Below are positions 1 to 6,643 of a DNA stretch of 12,711 bases, piece after piece. The translations under genes and the position numbers were made by a program. The stretch comes from Phycisphaerales bacterium UBA966. Its GTDB lineage: Bacteria; Planctomycetota; Phycisphaerae; Phycisphaerales; SM1A02. The notes under the pieces were generated by a model. The model had not been told where the DNA came from, did no database searches, and saw only the letters and a list, made by a program, of their open reading frames with translations. The stretch spans positions 1 to 12,711 of the forward strand of contig DBCE01000249.1 in assembly GCA_002292895.1 (NCBI GenBank). The letters run 5' to 3'. Numbering within the stretch: the first letter of the stretch is position 1; every line of letters starts with the position of its first letter.

Positions 1-2
1 GC

Positions 3-533
3 GGTGGTGGTGGCGGTGGTGGCGGAGGCGGCGGCGTTCCGTTCGGTACGCCCGGCGAGCCACCAGAGCGCCGAGCTCCGGAAGAGAAGGCCGAACAACT
101 CATCGAACTCATCAAGTCGCTGGTCGAGCCCGATGTGTGGCTGGACGACAGCGTTGCGTCCATTCGTTACTACGACGGCTCCATCATCGTCCGCGCGCCG
201 GACTACGTGCAGCGGCAAGTGGCGGGCTACGGCTCGCTGCCAGCCGAGGGACCGAAGCGCACGGGCGGTCGATACGTTGACATCAATGCACCGATCGGCG
301 TCTCCAAGGTCACGGGCTTTGGTACATCCACCGTCACCGGCGCAGCTGGCGGCGGTAGCACCGGAACCACGGGCGGCGCTGGCGGACGCGGCGGCGCGGG
401 CAGCGGCGGCGCAGGTACGGGCGGCGGCTCGTTCATTCCGTCGGGCGGCGCGCCAACCGGACCGGGCGGAAGCGGTGCCACCGGCAGCACGCCCTCGCCT
501 GCAACGACACCTGGCACCGGCGCGAAACCGTGA
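3..533 (+). CDS. Glycine-rich protein with secretin-like short domain, 3' part only
   Basis: The reading frame is open from the left edge to a TGA at 531-533; the start lies outside the window, so this is the C-terminal ~176 residues. It opens with a run of eleven glycines, then a compact folded-looking stretch of about 60 residues (around EKAEQLIELIKSLVEPDVW, then SIRYYDGSIIVRAPDYVQRQV), and ends in a long Gly/Ala/Thr/Ser-rich tail with a few prolines. The folded part resembles a short segment I know from planctomycete proteins related to secretin or general-secretion domains, in which a helix with 'EPDxW' is followed by a strand pair 'SIR..xGxLIV' and a helix; this is recalled similarity, not a search. 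The low-complexity ends suggest a surface or periplasmic protein. It overlaps the next gene by four bases, so the two are probably translationally coupled. The function is unknown. Confidence 0.7.
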   Translation, partial: GGGGGGGGGGGVPFGTPGEPPERRAPEEKAEQLIELIKSLVEPDVWLDDSVASIRYYDGSIIVRAPDYVQRQVAGYGSLPAEGPKRTGGRYVDINAPIGVSKVTGFGTSTVTGAAGGGSTGTTGGAGGRGGAGSGGAGTGGGSFIPSGGAPTGPGGSGATGSTPSPATTPGTGAKP

Positions 534-1942
534 CGGGACGCGCTCGCGCACACGACCATCGCACCATTCGATCTGACCTCCGCAACTGCACGGGGGACGG
601 TGTCACCCATGCTTTCATGGTTGGACTGGGGGAAACCAACTTCCCGCTCTTTGCCTTGGCTTTGGGAAAGGGAGACGCCGTTGCCGGCTTGGTCTCCACC
701 GTGCCACAGCTGGTGGGCGCAGTGCTGCAAACGTGTGCACCGTGGGGCATTGAACGCATGGGATCGCCGCGCCGATGGATCATGTTGTGCGCCACCATCC
801 AATGCGTGAGTTTCATTCCGATGGTGGTGGCGGCCATGCTGGGAGTCATGCCAACTTGGATGCTCTTTGCAGTGGCAAGCATTTACTGGGCAGTGAATCT
901 GGGGGCTGCACCCGCGTGGAACACGTGGGTTGGTGCACTCTTCCCACGACGCGTTCGCGTGCGATACTTTGGGTGGCGATCACGCATCTATCAAGTCTCG
1001 ATCATGGGATCGTTGCTTGTGGGCGGACTGGTGCTGATGCTTGGTGACCCGGGTCGCGCCCAGCGTTTGTTAGGTATTGACATGGGTATCGACCTGGGAT
1101 TGATGGCCGCCTTTGCCACGGTGTTTGGACTTGCTGGACTGTGCCGTCTCTGGAGCGTGCTGTTTCTCAACCGTCAAGGGGAAGCACCTGGACTCAATCT
1201 CAAGAATCATCGCCGTGTTGGCTGGATCGATTTCGCGCGGCGCGTCCGCGGCGGTGCGGACGGGCGACTCCTCGGTGCAGTGGTGTTGATGACCGTTGCA
1301 GTGCAAATTGCGCAGCCCTTCTACACGCCGTACATGAGCCGACAGCTTGGATTTAGCGACGCCGCCGTGTTGGCAATGATCGCCGCAAGCTTTGCAGCAA
1401 AGAGTCTGACCGCACCACTATGGGGGCGCATTGCACAGAAACACGGCGCTCGGCGGCTGTTCGTATGGGGTGCAGCAGGCATTGTTCCACTCAGCGCGTT
1501 GTGGCTGGCAAGTCACTCATTCTGGTACCTACTTGGTTTGCAAGCACTTACCGGTGCCATGTTCGGTGCGTACGAATTGGGGTTCTTCTTCTTGGCACTC
1601 GAATCGATCCGCGAAGAAGAACGCACCAGCATGCTTGCGCTCTTCATGCTCTTTAATAGCTTTGCCGCTGCAGCAGGCAGTTTGATTGGTTCAATCGCAC
1701 TGACTGGAATGGGATCAATGGAAACCATCGGCATGATGGGCGGCGCATACGTCGCCATCTTTGCGATGAGCGCTGGAGTCCGTGCCTTGGCCTTCTTTGC
1801 GTGCACCACGGTGCGCGAAGAAGTGGCGCACGCCGTTCCGATTGCTATGCAAACACTGTCATTGCGCCCATCAGCAGGTAGTTTCGATGTACCCGAGCCA
1901 GCGTCGATTGAAGAAGCAGAATCGATGGGAACTTCGCGATGA
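530..1942 (+). CDS. MFS transporter
   Basis: A 470-residue, very hydrophobic protein with about 12 membrane segments, the usual size and shape of a major facilitator superfamily carrier of the inner membrane. The N-terminal stretch (LRNCTGDGVTHAFMVGLGE, then FALALGKGDAVAGLVSTVPQ) matches a pattern I know from uncharacterised bacterial MFS proteins, with a helix-breaking GLGET motif in the first membrane segment. A basic cytoplasmic loop (PRRVRVRYFGWRSRIYQ) lies between the first and second halves of the N-domain, as in the MFS loop 2-3/4-5 region. The start is GTG at 530, overlapping the upstream TGA as GTGA; the next ATG, at 617, would remove the conserved LRN..DGV segment, so GTG is preferred. 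There is no clear Shine-Dalgarno site, which fits coupling. The substrate cannot be told from the sequence. The glycosyltransferase gene follows after 9 nt, so co-transcription is likely. Confidence 0.88.
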   Translation: MTGRARAHDHRTIRSDLRNCTGDGVTHAFMVGLGETNFPLFALALGKGDAVAGLVSTVPQLVGAVLQTCAPWGIERMGSPRRWIMLCATIQCVSFIPMVVAAMLGVMPTWMLFAVASIYWAVNLGAAPAWNTWVGALFPRRVRVRYFGWRSRIYQVSIMGSLLVGGLVLMLGDPGRAQRLLGIDMGIDLGLMAAFATVFGLAGLCRLWSVLFLNRQGEAPGLNLKNHRRVGWIDFARRVRGGADGRLLGAVVLMTVAVQIAQPFYTPYMSRQLGFSDAAVLAMIAASFAAKSLTAPLWGRIAQKHGARRLFVWGAAGIVPLSALWLASHSFWYLLGLQALTGAMFGAYELGFFFLALESIREEERTSMLALFMLFNSFAAAAGSLIGSIALTGMGSMETIGMMGGAYVAIFAMSAGVRALAFFACTTVREEVAHAVPIAMQTLSLRPSAGSFDVPEPASIEEAESMGTSR

Positions 1943-1944
1943 GG
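1941..1944 (+). promoter_or_regulatory. Shine-Dalgarno site of the glycosyltransferase gene
   Basis: GAGG sits 7 nt before the ATG at 1952 and overlaps the stop codon of the transporter gene. It is one of the few recognisable ribosome binding sites in the window and supports the chosen start. Confidence 0.5.
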
Positions 1945-1951
1945 CTGGACT

Positions 1952-3400
1952 ATGAATGACGCGCCTGCACACACATATTCGCGTCGATTTATAGTGGCCA
2001 TGTCCGCAGCGGTACTTCTGGCAGCAGCCATCCGCGCGCCGTTTCTTACTGACAGCCTGTGGTACGACGAAATCGCAGCGTTCCTTGGGTACTCAATCAA
2101 CGGGCCATGGGGTGCGGTGTCCACCTACTACACGCAGGCGAACCACGTGCTGCATTCGTTGCTCGCATGGGGCTCGGGCGCAGCGCTTGGAGTGGATGAA
2201 GTCACCGTGCGACTACCAAGTTTCCTTGCTGGTCTTGGCACCGTTCTGGCGGTTGCGTGGCTTGCCATGACAGCCCTCGGGCGCGATGCCAAAGGCGTGC
2301 GATTGGCGGTGGTGGCTGCGTTCATCACCGCCCTACTACCCATTGCGGTTCTTCCCGCTACCGAGGCTCGCGGGTATTCCTTGATGACGCTTTTCTCGGC
2401 GCTGATGACCGCTGCATTTCTGCGCGCGCTCCGCAGGCCAACGCGCACCGAATGGCTGATCTACGCCGCAGCGTGTGCCCTGGGAATCTGGGCGCATTTG
2501 GTCACCGTATGCGTTCCAGCATTTCATGCCGCGTGGTGCGTTGCGGTGCTGGTGCGCGGCGCGCCATCCACGGCCAGCGGAACTTCACCAACGACCGCGC
2601 GCGCTGGGCTCATAGCGATCGGCGTGGCCGCATTGCTCACACTCTTGGTCTACGCGCCAATTCTTCCCGCCATGTTTGCCATTCGAAGTGAATTCCGCGC
2701 GCTTGATGGCAATGAGCCAACGCTGCTTGGTCCCGAGGGATGGATGATGCTGCTCTCCATCGGTGGGTCATGGAAGGTGTGGGCTTCACTGGCAGCGCTG
2801 CCCTTGGCAGTTGCTGGCCTCGCAGCAGCAACGCGCGATGCCAGCTTGCGCACTGCGCTCATACTGTCGCTGGGCGGCACCGTGCTGGCGTTGGCGTTTC
2901 CACTCTTTCTTGGCAGTTGGCTGTACGCACGCTTCCTTGCATTCACTGTCCCCGGCATCGCCCTGTTGTTGGCGGCTGGATTCCTGGAAATCAATGATCG
3001 AAAGCCCGGTACTGCGCGGGCCATTGCGCTGGTCGTTGGCAGCGCATGGATCGCATCACTGGCAACGCTTGGCCCGCGCCAGCAGATTCGCGAGGCGGTC
3101 ATGTATGTCGCTAGTCACCGCGCGCCCACCGAGGGGGCTTTCGCTGTCGGCCTTCCTGACGATGTGCACCAGTGGTACGCCGTGCCACTGCATCTGGACA
3201 TGCCCGGTAGCGGTCCGTACGGGGCCACGATTCAGCAACACCTAAACGACCCCACTGCTGCGTGGGCCGTCCTTCTCTATCCGCGCACGCTGACTGCTGC
3301 CGCGGACCAACTGCGGGAGGCGGGCTTTGTGGAGGAGGCGCGATTCCCGGGTTGGATCGATACTGGCGGCGGAGAGATCATCGTGCTGCGCCGCAGATAG
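1952..3400 (+). CDS. GT39/ArnT-like integral membrane glycosyltransferase
   Basis: A 482-residue polytopic membrane protein. After the first membrane segment comes SLWYDEIAAF (Asp39-Glu40), the acidic motif in the first extracytoplasmic loop of GT-C glycosyltransferases such as the GT39/ArnT/PMT_2 group. These use polyprenyl-phosphate sugars to glycosylate lipids or proteins on the outer face of the membrane. A conserved-type loop with ATEARGYSLMTLF (about residues 135-150) also fits the family, in which the 'ARxYxL' motif is common. About ten further hydrophobic segments follow, then a soluble C-terminal part of about 80 residues (around LPDDVHQWYAVPLHL). The ATG at 1952 has GAGG upstream and lies 9 nt after the MFS stop. 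The acceptor and sugar are unknown; the adjacent transporter could belong to the same envelope process, but that is inference. Confidence 0.85.
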   Translation: MNDAPAHTYSRRFIVAMSAAVLLAAAIRAPFLTDSLWYDEIAAFLGYSINGPWGAVSTYYTQANHVLHSLLAWGSGAALGVDEVTVRLPSFLAGLGTVLAVAWLAMTALGRDAKGVRLAVVAAFITALLPIAVLPATEARGYSLMTLFSALMTAAFLRALRRPTRTEWLIYAAACALGIWAHLVTVCVPAFHAAWCVAVLVRGAPSTASGTSPTTARAGLIAIGVAALLTLLVYAPILPAMFAIRSEFRALDGNEPTLLGPEGWMMLLSIGGSWKVWASLAALPLAVAGLAAATRDASLRTALILSLGGTVLALAFPLFLGSWLYARFLAFTVPGIALLLAAGFLEINDRKPGTARAIALVVGSAWIASLATLGPRQQIREAVMYVASHRAPTEGAFAVGLPDDVHQWYAVPLHLDMPGSGPYGATIQQHLNDPTAAWAVLLYPRTLTAAADQLREAGFVEEARFPGWIDTGGGEIIVLRRR

Positions 3401-3411
3401 CATCGCGCGAA

Positions 3412-3717
3412 ATGCCTGGCACCTTTGAGATCATCTCCGAACGCGAAGAGCCCACGGGATGGCGCTTTGATGTGCAGGACATTCGCGCAGACGGATCGCT
3501 CGCGGGTGTTTCCCTGACGCTGTCATGGGCTGATTACGACTACTTCTGCCCGGACGGTTCGGTTGCACCGGAAAGCGTGGCTCGTGCAGTGCTTGAAGTA
3601 GCCAGCGCACTCTGGCCACAAGGAATGCCGGCTCGTCTTGATGCCAGCACCCCGCGGCGGATGGCACCTGACGCAGATCAGCGCATCACTGAACGCGTTG
3701 ATATGCGGTCCATGTGA
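3412..3717 (+). CDS. Small conserved-type hypothetical protein
   Basis: A 101-residue soluble protein that starts 11 nt after the glycosyltransferase stop, so it is probably the last gene of the same transcript. The open frame runs upstream to 3262 inside the glycosyltransferase gene, but ATG 3412 gives a natural N-terminus (MPGTFEIISEREEPTGWRF) and no overlap. Visible features are a beta-rich first half with SLTLSWADYDYFCPDGS, then a helix (PESVARAVLEVASAL) and a tail with ARLDAS..RRMAPDADQRI. I recognise this layout (LSWADY, then PERVAEAV, then FDAS..RR..PDAD) from unnamed small bacterial proteins, from memory only; no function is known to me. No Shine-Dalgarno site is visible. The protein is cytoplasmic by lack of signal or membrane segments. 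Confidence 0.75.
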   Translation: MPGTFEIISEREEPTGWRFDVQDIRADGSLAGVSLTLSWADYDYFCPDGSVAPESVARAVLEVASALWPQGMPARLDASTPRRMAPDADQRITERVDMRSM

Positions 3718-3777
3718 CAGACGAGTGAGAGGTTTGTATGGGGCTGGCGAAAGACACGCCCATGCGACATCCGCAAC

Positions 3778-5076
3778 TCACGCCTGCATCAATGGTCGTA
3801 ACTCGCGCGGCCGATGCACCAGTGGTACTTCCACCCAGAAGGTGCTGCCGCGGCCCGTGGCGCTCAGCAATCCAACCGTGCAGCCGAGCAACTCTGCTAA
3901 CTCGCGGCAAATAGCCAATCCAAGACCGGTACCACCAGCCCGACGCGTGTGCGTTGCATCCACTTGCCGGAACTTCTCAAAGATCGTGTCTTGCATATCC
4001 GCCGGTACGCCGGGGCCGTGATCCGTCACACTGATACGCACTACCTGCGCACCGTTGCGATTCAGCAATTCAGCACCAACGATGACCACTCCATCCTCCG
4101 GCGAGAACTTCACGGCGTTCGACATGAAGTTGTACAGAATCTGCTGCAGCTTTCCCGCATCGGTTTCTACTCGGGGCAACGCGTCGGACAGGCGCTGCTC
4201 AAAGTCGATCCGCTTCTGCAGGGCTACTGGCCGCATGATGGCTTGCAATCCTTCCAACAAATCCGCCACCGACGTGGGACTCATGGTCACTTCCATGCGA
4301 CCAGCCTCAATCTTGGCCATGTCGAGCAGCTCATTAATCATGTCCAAGAGCGATCGACCGCTGCGCTGAATATTGTTGATATAGCGGAGTCGCTTTGGAT
4401 CAGCCGCTGCATCGCCGCGGGCAATTTCTTCAAGCAAATCAGCAAACCCAATGATGGAGTTCAGCGGAGTGCGCAGTTCGTGGCTGACATTGGCCAAGAA
4501 TTCGCTCTTCAGTCGGTTGGACTCGCCCAGTCCGACGTTGGCCTCGGAGAGCTCGCCGATCTTCAAGTCAAGCGCTTGGTTCATTCCCGAAAGTTGCCGC
4601 TGCACGCGCTCGTTGGCATCCAGCATGCGATTCAGACTGTCAGCGAATGACTCCACTTCATCACGGCTACGTACTTGCACGCGCGCGCTCTGCTCGCCGC
4701 GACTCACCCGCTCCGCCGTGTCCTGTAGTTGCCGAAGCGGCGAAAGGACATCGCGGCGCAGCACCATCCACAGCAAGGTGACGCCAGTCGCCACTACCAA
4801 ACTGCCGCCCACGATCAACAGCCAGCGAATCAGCAACAGATCCAATTCAGCCGCTTCCACAGCGGATGCGTCGGCATCGGCGTTGACACTGACGTTGGGT
4901 TCGGCACCGGTACTGGCGTCGGTACTGGCACTGGAACTGCCAATGGCGCTGGCATCGTCCATGAGTCGGTCGACCATGAGCCACGCCCCAGTGACGACAA
5001 TCGATGTCACTACTGCCGTGCCAATGCCGAAGACAATCAATGCACGGGCGGCTAGCGAACCAATCCTTCGAGCCAT
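3778..5076 (-). CDS. Membrane sensor histidine kinase (HAMP, HisKA, HATPase_c)
   Basis: The 432-residue product has membrane segments at about 11-34 and 79-106, an extracytoplasmic loop of only about 45 residues that is Ser/Ala/Asp-rich, a HAMP domain at about 107-160 (SPLRQLQDTAERVSRGE) and a short coiled coil to about 188. The HisKA box follows with phospho-acceptor His199 in SHELRTPLNS, then HATPase_c with the N box at 311-325 (Asn320), G1 DHGPGV at 352-357, an F box FEKFRQ at 366-371 and G2 GGTGLGL at 381-387. All catalytic motifs are intact. ATG 5076 is preferred because MARRIG leads straight into the first membrane segment; ATG 5100 would add eight residues. The frame runs open to 5391, but that part overlaps the opposite-strand zinc-finger gene. 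No receiver domain or response regulator lies nearby, so the partner is encoded elsewhere. With so small a loop it may sense the membrane or act through partner proteins. Confidence 0.93.
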   Translation of the reverse strand: MARRIGSLAARALIVFGIGTAVVTSIVVTGAWLMVDRLMDDASAIGSSSASTDASTGAEPNVSVNADADASAVEAAELDLLLIRWLLIVGGSLVVATGVTLLWMVLRRDVLSPLRQLQDTAERVSRGEQSARVQVRSRDEVESFADSLNRMLDANERVQRQLSGMNQALDLKIGELSEANVGLGESNRLKSEFLANVSHELRTPLNSIIGFADLLEEIARGDAAADPKRLRYINNIQRSGRSLLDMINELLDMAKIEAGRMEVTMSPTSVADLLEGLQAIMRPVALQKRIDFEQRLSDALPRVETDAGKLQQILYNFMSNAVKFSPEDGVVIVGAELLNRNGAQVVRISVTDHGPGVPADMQDTIFEKFRQVDATHTRRAGGTGLGLAICRELAELLGCTVGLLSATGRGSTFWVEVPLVHRPRELRPLMQA

Positions 5077-5138
5077 GACGGGGATGATAGGCTCAACCAT
5101 CCATGCGCAAACCAGGATGCAACGAAGACAACGTGCAG
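5077..5138. promoter_or_regulatory. Divergent intergenic region between kinase and four-CxxC gene
   Basis: About 62 bases separate the two proposed starts, so promoters for both directions must lie here or extend into the neighbouring coding ends. I see no convincing -35/-10 pair; TATCAT on the minus strand (plus-strand 5084-5089) is only a weak -10 candidate. Confidence 0.3.
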
Positions 5139-5468
5139 ATGACCGACGTGATGTGTGACTTCTGCATGCAGGAGTGGACCGAAACACGCCCCATGGTGGA
5201 AGGCCACCAAGGCAGTTGTATCTGTGGCGATTGCTTGGCGGCCGCGTACCGCGTCTTGGTGATGGTGGAGTCGGCCGTTCCGGAGACCCCCTCCAAGTGC
5301 GTCCTCTGTCTTGAGTTGCGGTCGGAACCGTCGTGGCACATGCCGGCACAGCCCGGCACCTTGCCGAGCGGGAAAGATGCTCCGCACGCATGTCGGCGCT
5401 GCGTTCGCCAGTCGGCGGCAGTGCTGCAAAAAGTCACCGAATTCGGCTGGCGCAAGCCGACCGCGTGA
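5139..5468 (+). CDS. Small four-CxxC, probably zinc-binding protein
   Basis: A 109-residue protein with four CxxC knuckles: Cys6/Cys9 (CDFC), Cys29/Cys32 (CGDC), Cys54/Cys57 (CVLC) and Cys85/Cys88 (CRRC). Pairing them as 1+2 and 3+4 would give two C4 zinc-ribbon sites. The first half (CDFC, then about 19 residues with VEGHQGSC, then ICGDCL) recalls the ClpX-type or small C4 zinc fingers that mediate protein contacts. The C-terminus is WRKP. The open frame starts at ATG 5103, but ATG 5139 (MTDVMCDFC) looks the more natural start; neither has a clear Shine-Dalgarno site. It has no signal or membrane segment. It lies back to back with the histidine kinase and 30 nt ahead of the STAS gene, which suggests a regulatory role, but that is inference. 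I have a sense of similar unnamed proteins in planctomycetes but cannot name a family. Confidence 0.8.
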   Translation: MTDVMCDFCMQEWTETRPMVEGHQGSCICGDCLAAAYRVLVMVESAVPETPSKCVLCLELRSEPSWHMPAQPGTLPSGKDAPHACRRCVRQSAAVLQKVTEFGWRKPTA

Positions 5469-5498
5469 CCCTTCGCCTTTGCGATACCCTGCGTCGCC

Positions 5499-5843
5499 AT
5501 GGAGACGTACCTCGCCGAAGCCGACGACAAAGTGATTGTGATTGTTGCCGATGGTGGCCTGAACAAGGGCACCGCTGAACAAATCACGCAGGTGGTTCAG
5601 CAGGCAATCGATTGCGGGATGAAGGGAGTCATCATCGATTGCTCCAAGCTGGACATTCTCTCCAGTGCAGGGCTCGGCAAGATGCTGATGCTGCACAAGC
5701 AGATGAAGCAGCACGGTGGAGAGGTAAAGATTGCCGGCTTGCACGGCATGGCGGTGCAGGTCTTGCGCCTCACCCGCCTCGACGGCATCTTCCAGTTGTA
5801 TCCGGATGTTTCTCAGGCACGGTTGGCGTTCCGCGGGACCTGA
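5499..5843 (+). CDS. STAS-domain protein, anti-sigma factor antagonist type
   Basis: A 114-residue single-domain STAS protein of normal length for the SpoIIAA/RsbV family. After an initial strand (VIVIVADGGL) and the first helix comes the core strand GVIIDCSKLDIL and the signature LSSAGLGKML. By alignment with the family pattern D-S-[ST/A]-G-L, Ser56 is the likely phosphorylation site and the usual Asp before it is Ser55, a substitution common in 'SSAG' members. A C-terminal helix-strand part follows (VKIAGLHGMAVQVLRLTRL, then IFQLYPD). In known systems such proteins bind an anti-sigma kinase (SpoIIAB/RsbW type) and are switched by phosphorylation; no kinase, PP2C phosphatase or sigma factor is adjacent. 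The ATG has no visible Shine-Dalgarno site. It probably shares a transcript with the four-CxxC gene 30 nt upstream. Confidence 0.9.
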   Translation: METYLAEADDKVIVIVADGGLNKGTAEQITQVVQQAIDCGMKGVIIDCSKLDILSSAGLGKMLMLHKQMKQHGGEVKIAGLHGMAVQVLRLTRLDGIFQLYPDVSQARLAFRGT

Positions 5844-5927
5844 GCGGCGGAATCCACGCGGAGCAGCGGCAAGTGCCCGGAACACCAGCAACCGTCGCAG
5901 ATCAACGGAATAGCCGCGCGAGTTTCG

Positions 5928-6584
5928 CTACACCCGGCGCAATGTGACCGCGTGAAACGGTCGGCCTTCGCGCTGGTATTTGCGCTCAAAATTGGTGCCT
6001 ACCACTTCGCCATCCGCTGCGCTCACGGGGCGCTCAAAGCTCACTGGTGTAAAGATGTGACCGTTGCGAGCAATGTGCTCTTGATACCAAGCCCACAGTT
6101 CATCATGGTCAGTCACTAAACGAAGCTCGCCATTTGGGCGGAGTATGCGGTGAAACTGCGCGAGCGTGGCATCTTGCACCACACGTCGCTTGTGATGGCG
6201 CGCCTTGGGCCATGGATCGCTGAAATAGAGATGCACCACTGAGCAGCAGCTGTCCGGCAGCCAATGCGTCAAGAACTCCGTGGCATCGGCGTACAACATG
6301 CGGACATTCGTCAATTCCGCACGTCGAATGCGGTCGGCCGCATAGCGGTAGAACTCGCCCGCGTATTCGATGCCAAGAAAGTTGACATCCGGGTGCGAAG
6401 GCGCTTCTTGCAGCAGAAATGTGCCTTTGCCAGAACCGATCTCGAGCTCAAACGGCGCATCGGGGCGCGCCGGAAAGAAATAGGCAGGACCGAGCCGACC
6501 CGCATCTGCCGGCGGCAGCTCGCGCTGCGTGAGTCCGATGCCAGTGACATCAAGCGTACGACCATGACCAAGTCCAAATGACAT
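5928..6584 (-). CDS. trmB: tRNA (guanine-N7-)-methyltransferase TrmB
   Basis: This 218-residue protein is of normal length for TrmB, the cytoplasmic enzyme that uses S-adenosylmethionine to make m7G at position 46 of the tRNA variable loop. The motifs run in order: the SAM-binding loop ELEIGSGKGTFLL, the acidic strand end FLGIEY, the family signature HLYFSDPWPKARHHKRR holding the catalytic Asp, LRLVTDHDELW, and the C-terminal TNFERKYQREGRP that contacts substrate. The ATG at 6584 gives MSFGLGHGR; a run of six C lies directly before it on the coding strand, so there is no Shine-Dalgarno site. It is convergent with the STAS gene (84 nt gap) and divergent from the haem-protein gene. It is complete, with no missing motif. 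Confidence 0.95.
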   Translation of the reverse strand: MSFGLGHGRTLDVTGIGLTQRELPPADAGRLGPAYFFPARPDAPFELEIGSGKGTFLLQEAPSHPDVNFLGIEYAGEFYRYAADRIRRAELTNVRMLYADATEFLTHWLPDSCCSVVHLYFSDPWPKARHHKRRVVQDATLAQFHRILRPNGELRLVTDHDELWAWYQEHIARNGHIFTPVSFERPVSAADGEVVGTNFERKYQREGRPFHAVTLRRV

Positions 6585-6643
6585 GGGGGGAAAGGATAGT
6601 GGAATACGCAGCGGAGTCCACGGATGCCACTACAAGAGTGACC
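6585..6643. promoter_or_regulatory. Divergent intergenic region between trmB and the haem-protein gene
   Basis: About 59 bases separate the trmB start from the preferred start of the large secreted protein. Promoters for both are expected here, but I see no clear consensus boxes. A weak purine stretch (AAGAG, 6633-6637) lies 6 nt before the ATG at 6644. Confidence 0.3.

Noticed and set aside
340..420. Possible CRISPR or tandem repeat in GGC-rich DNA
   Set aside because: The repeats are irregular codon-level Gly/Ala runs inside a coding frame, with no spacer structure.
1..576. Alternative frames over the Gly-rich gene (4-576 plus, 227-802 minus)
   Set aside because: Both are composition artefacts of GC-rich repeats; the frame ending at 533 holds the folded-looking segment and couples to the MFS start.
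3718..3777. Possible terminator between the small hypothetical gene and the kinase gene
   Set aside because: Only a 4-bp GGCG/CGCC stem is visible and there is no T run on either strand.
3949..4650. Long plus-strand open frames opposite the histidine kinase (also 4451-5158 and 4729-5055)
   Set aside because: They are mirror frames of a gene with intact HisKA and HATPase motifs; their products are composition-driven and match nothing I recognise.
5077..5391. N-terminal extension of the histidine kinase frame to 5391
   Set aside because: The extra 105 residues are Arg/Pro/Ser-rich, lie opposite the four-CxxC gene, and precede the natural start at the first membrane helix.
5052..5891. Minus-strand open frame of 279 codons across the four-CxxC and STAS genes
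   Set aside because: The plus-strand products have clear family motifs; this frame is their shadow, with a His- and Arg-rich product typical of antisense frames in GC-rich DNA.
5844..5927. Possible terminator or small gene between the STAS gene and trmB
   Set aside because: No stable stem with a T tract and no credible open frame could be seen.
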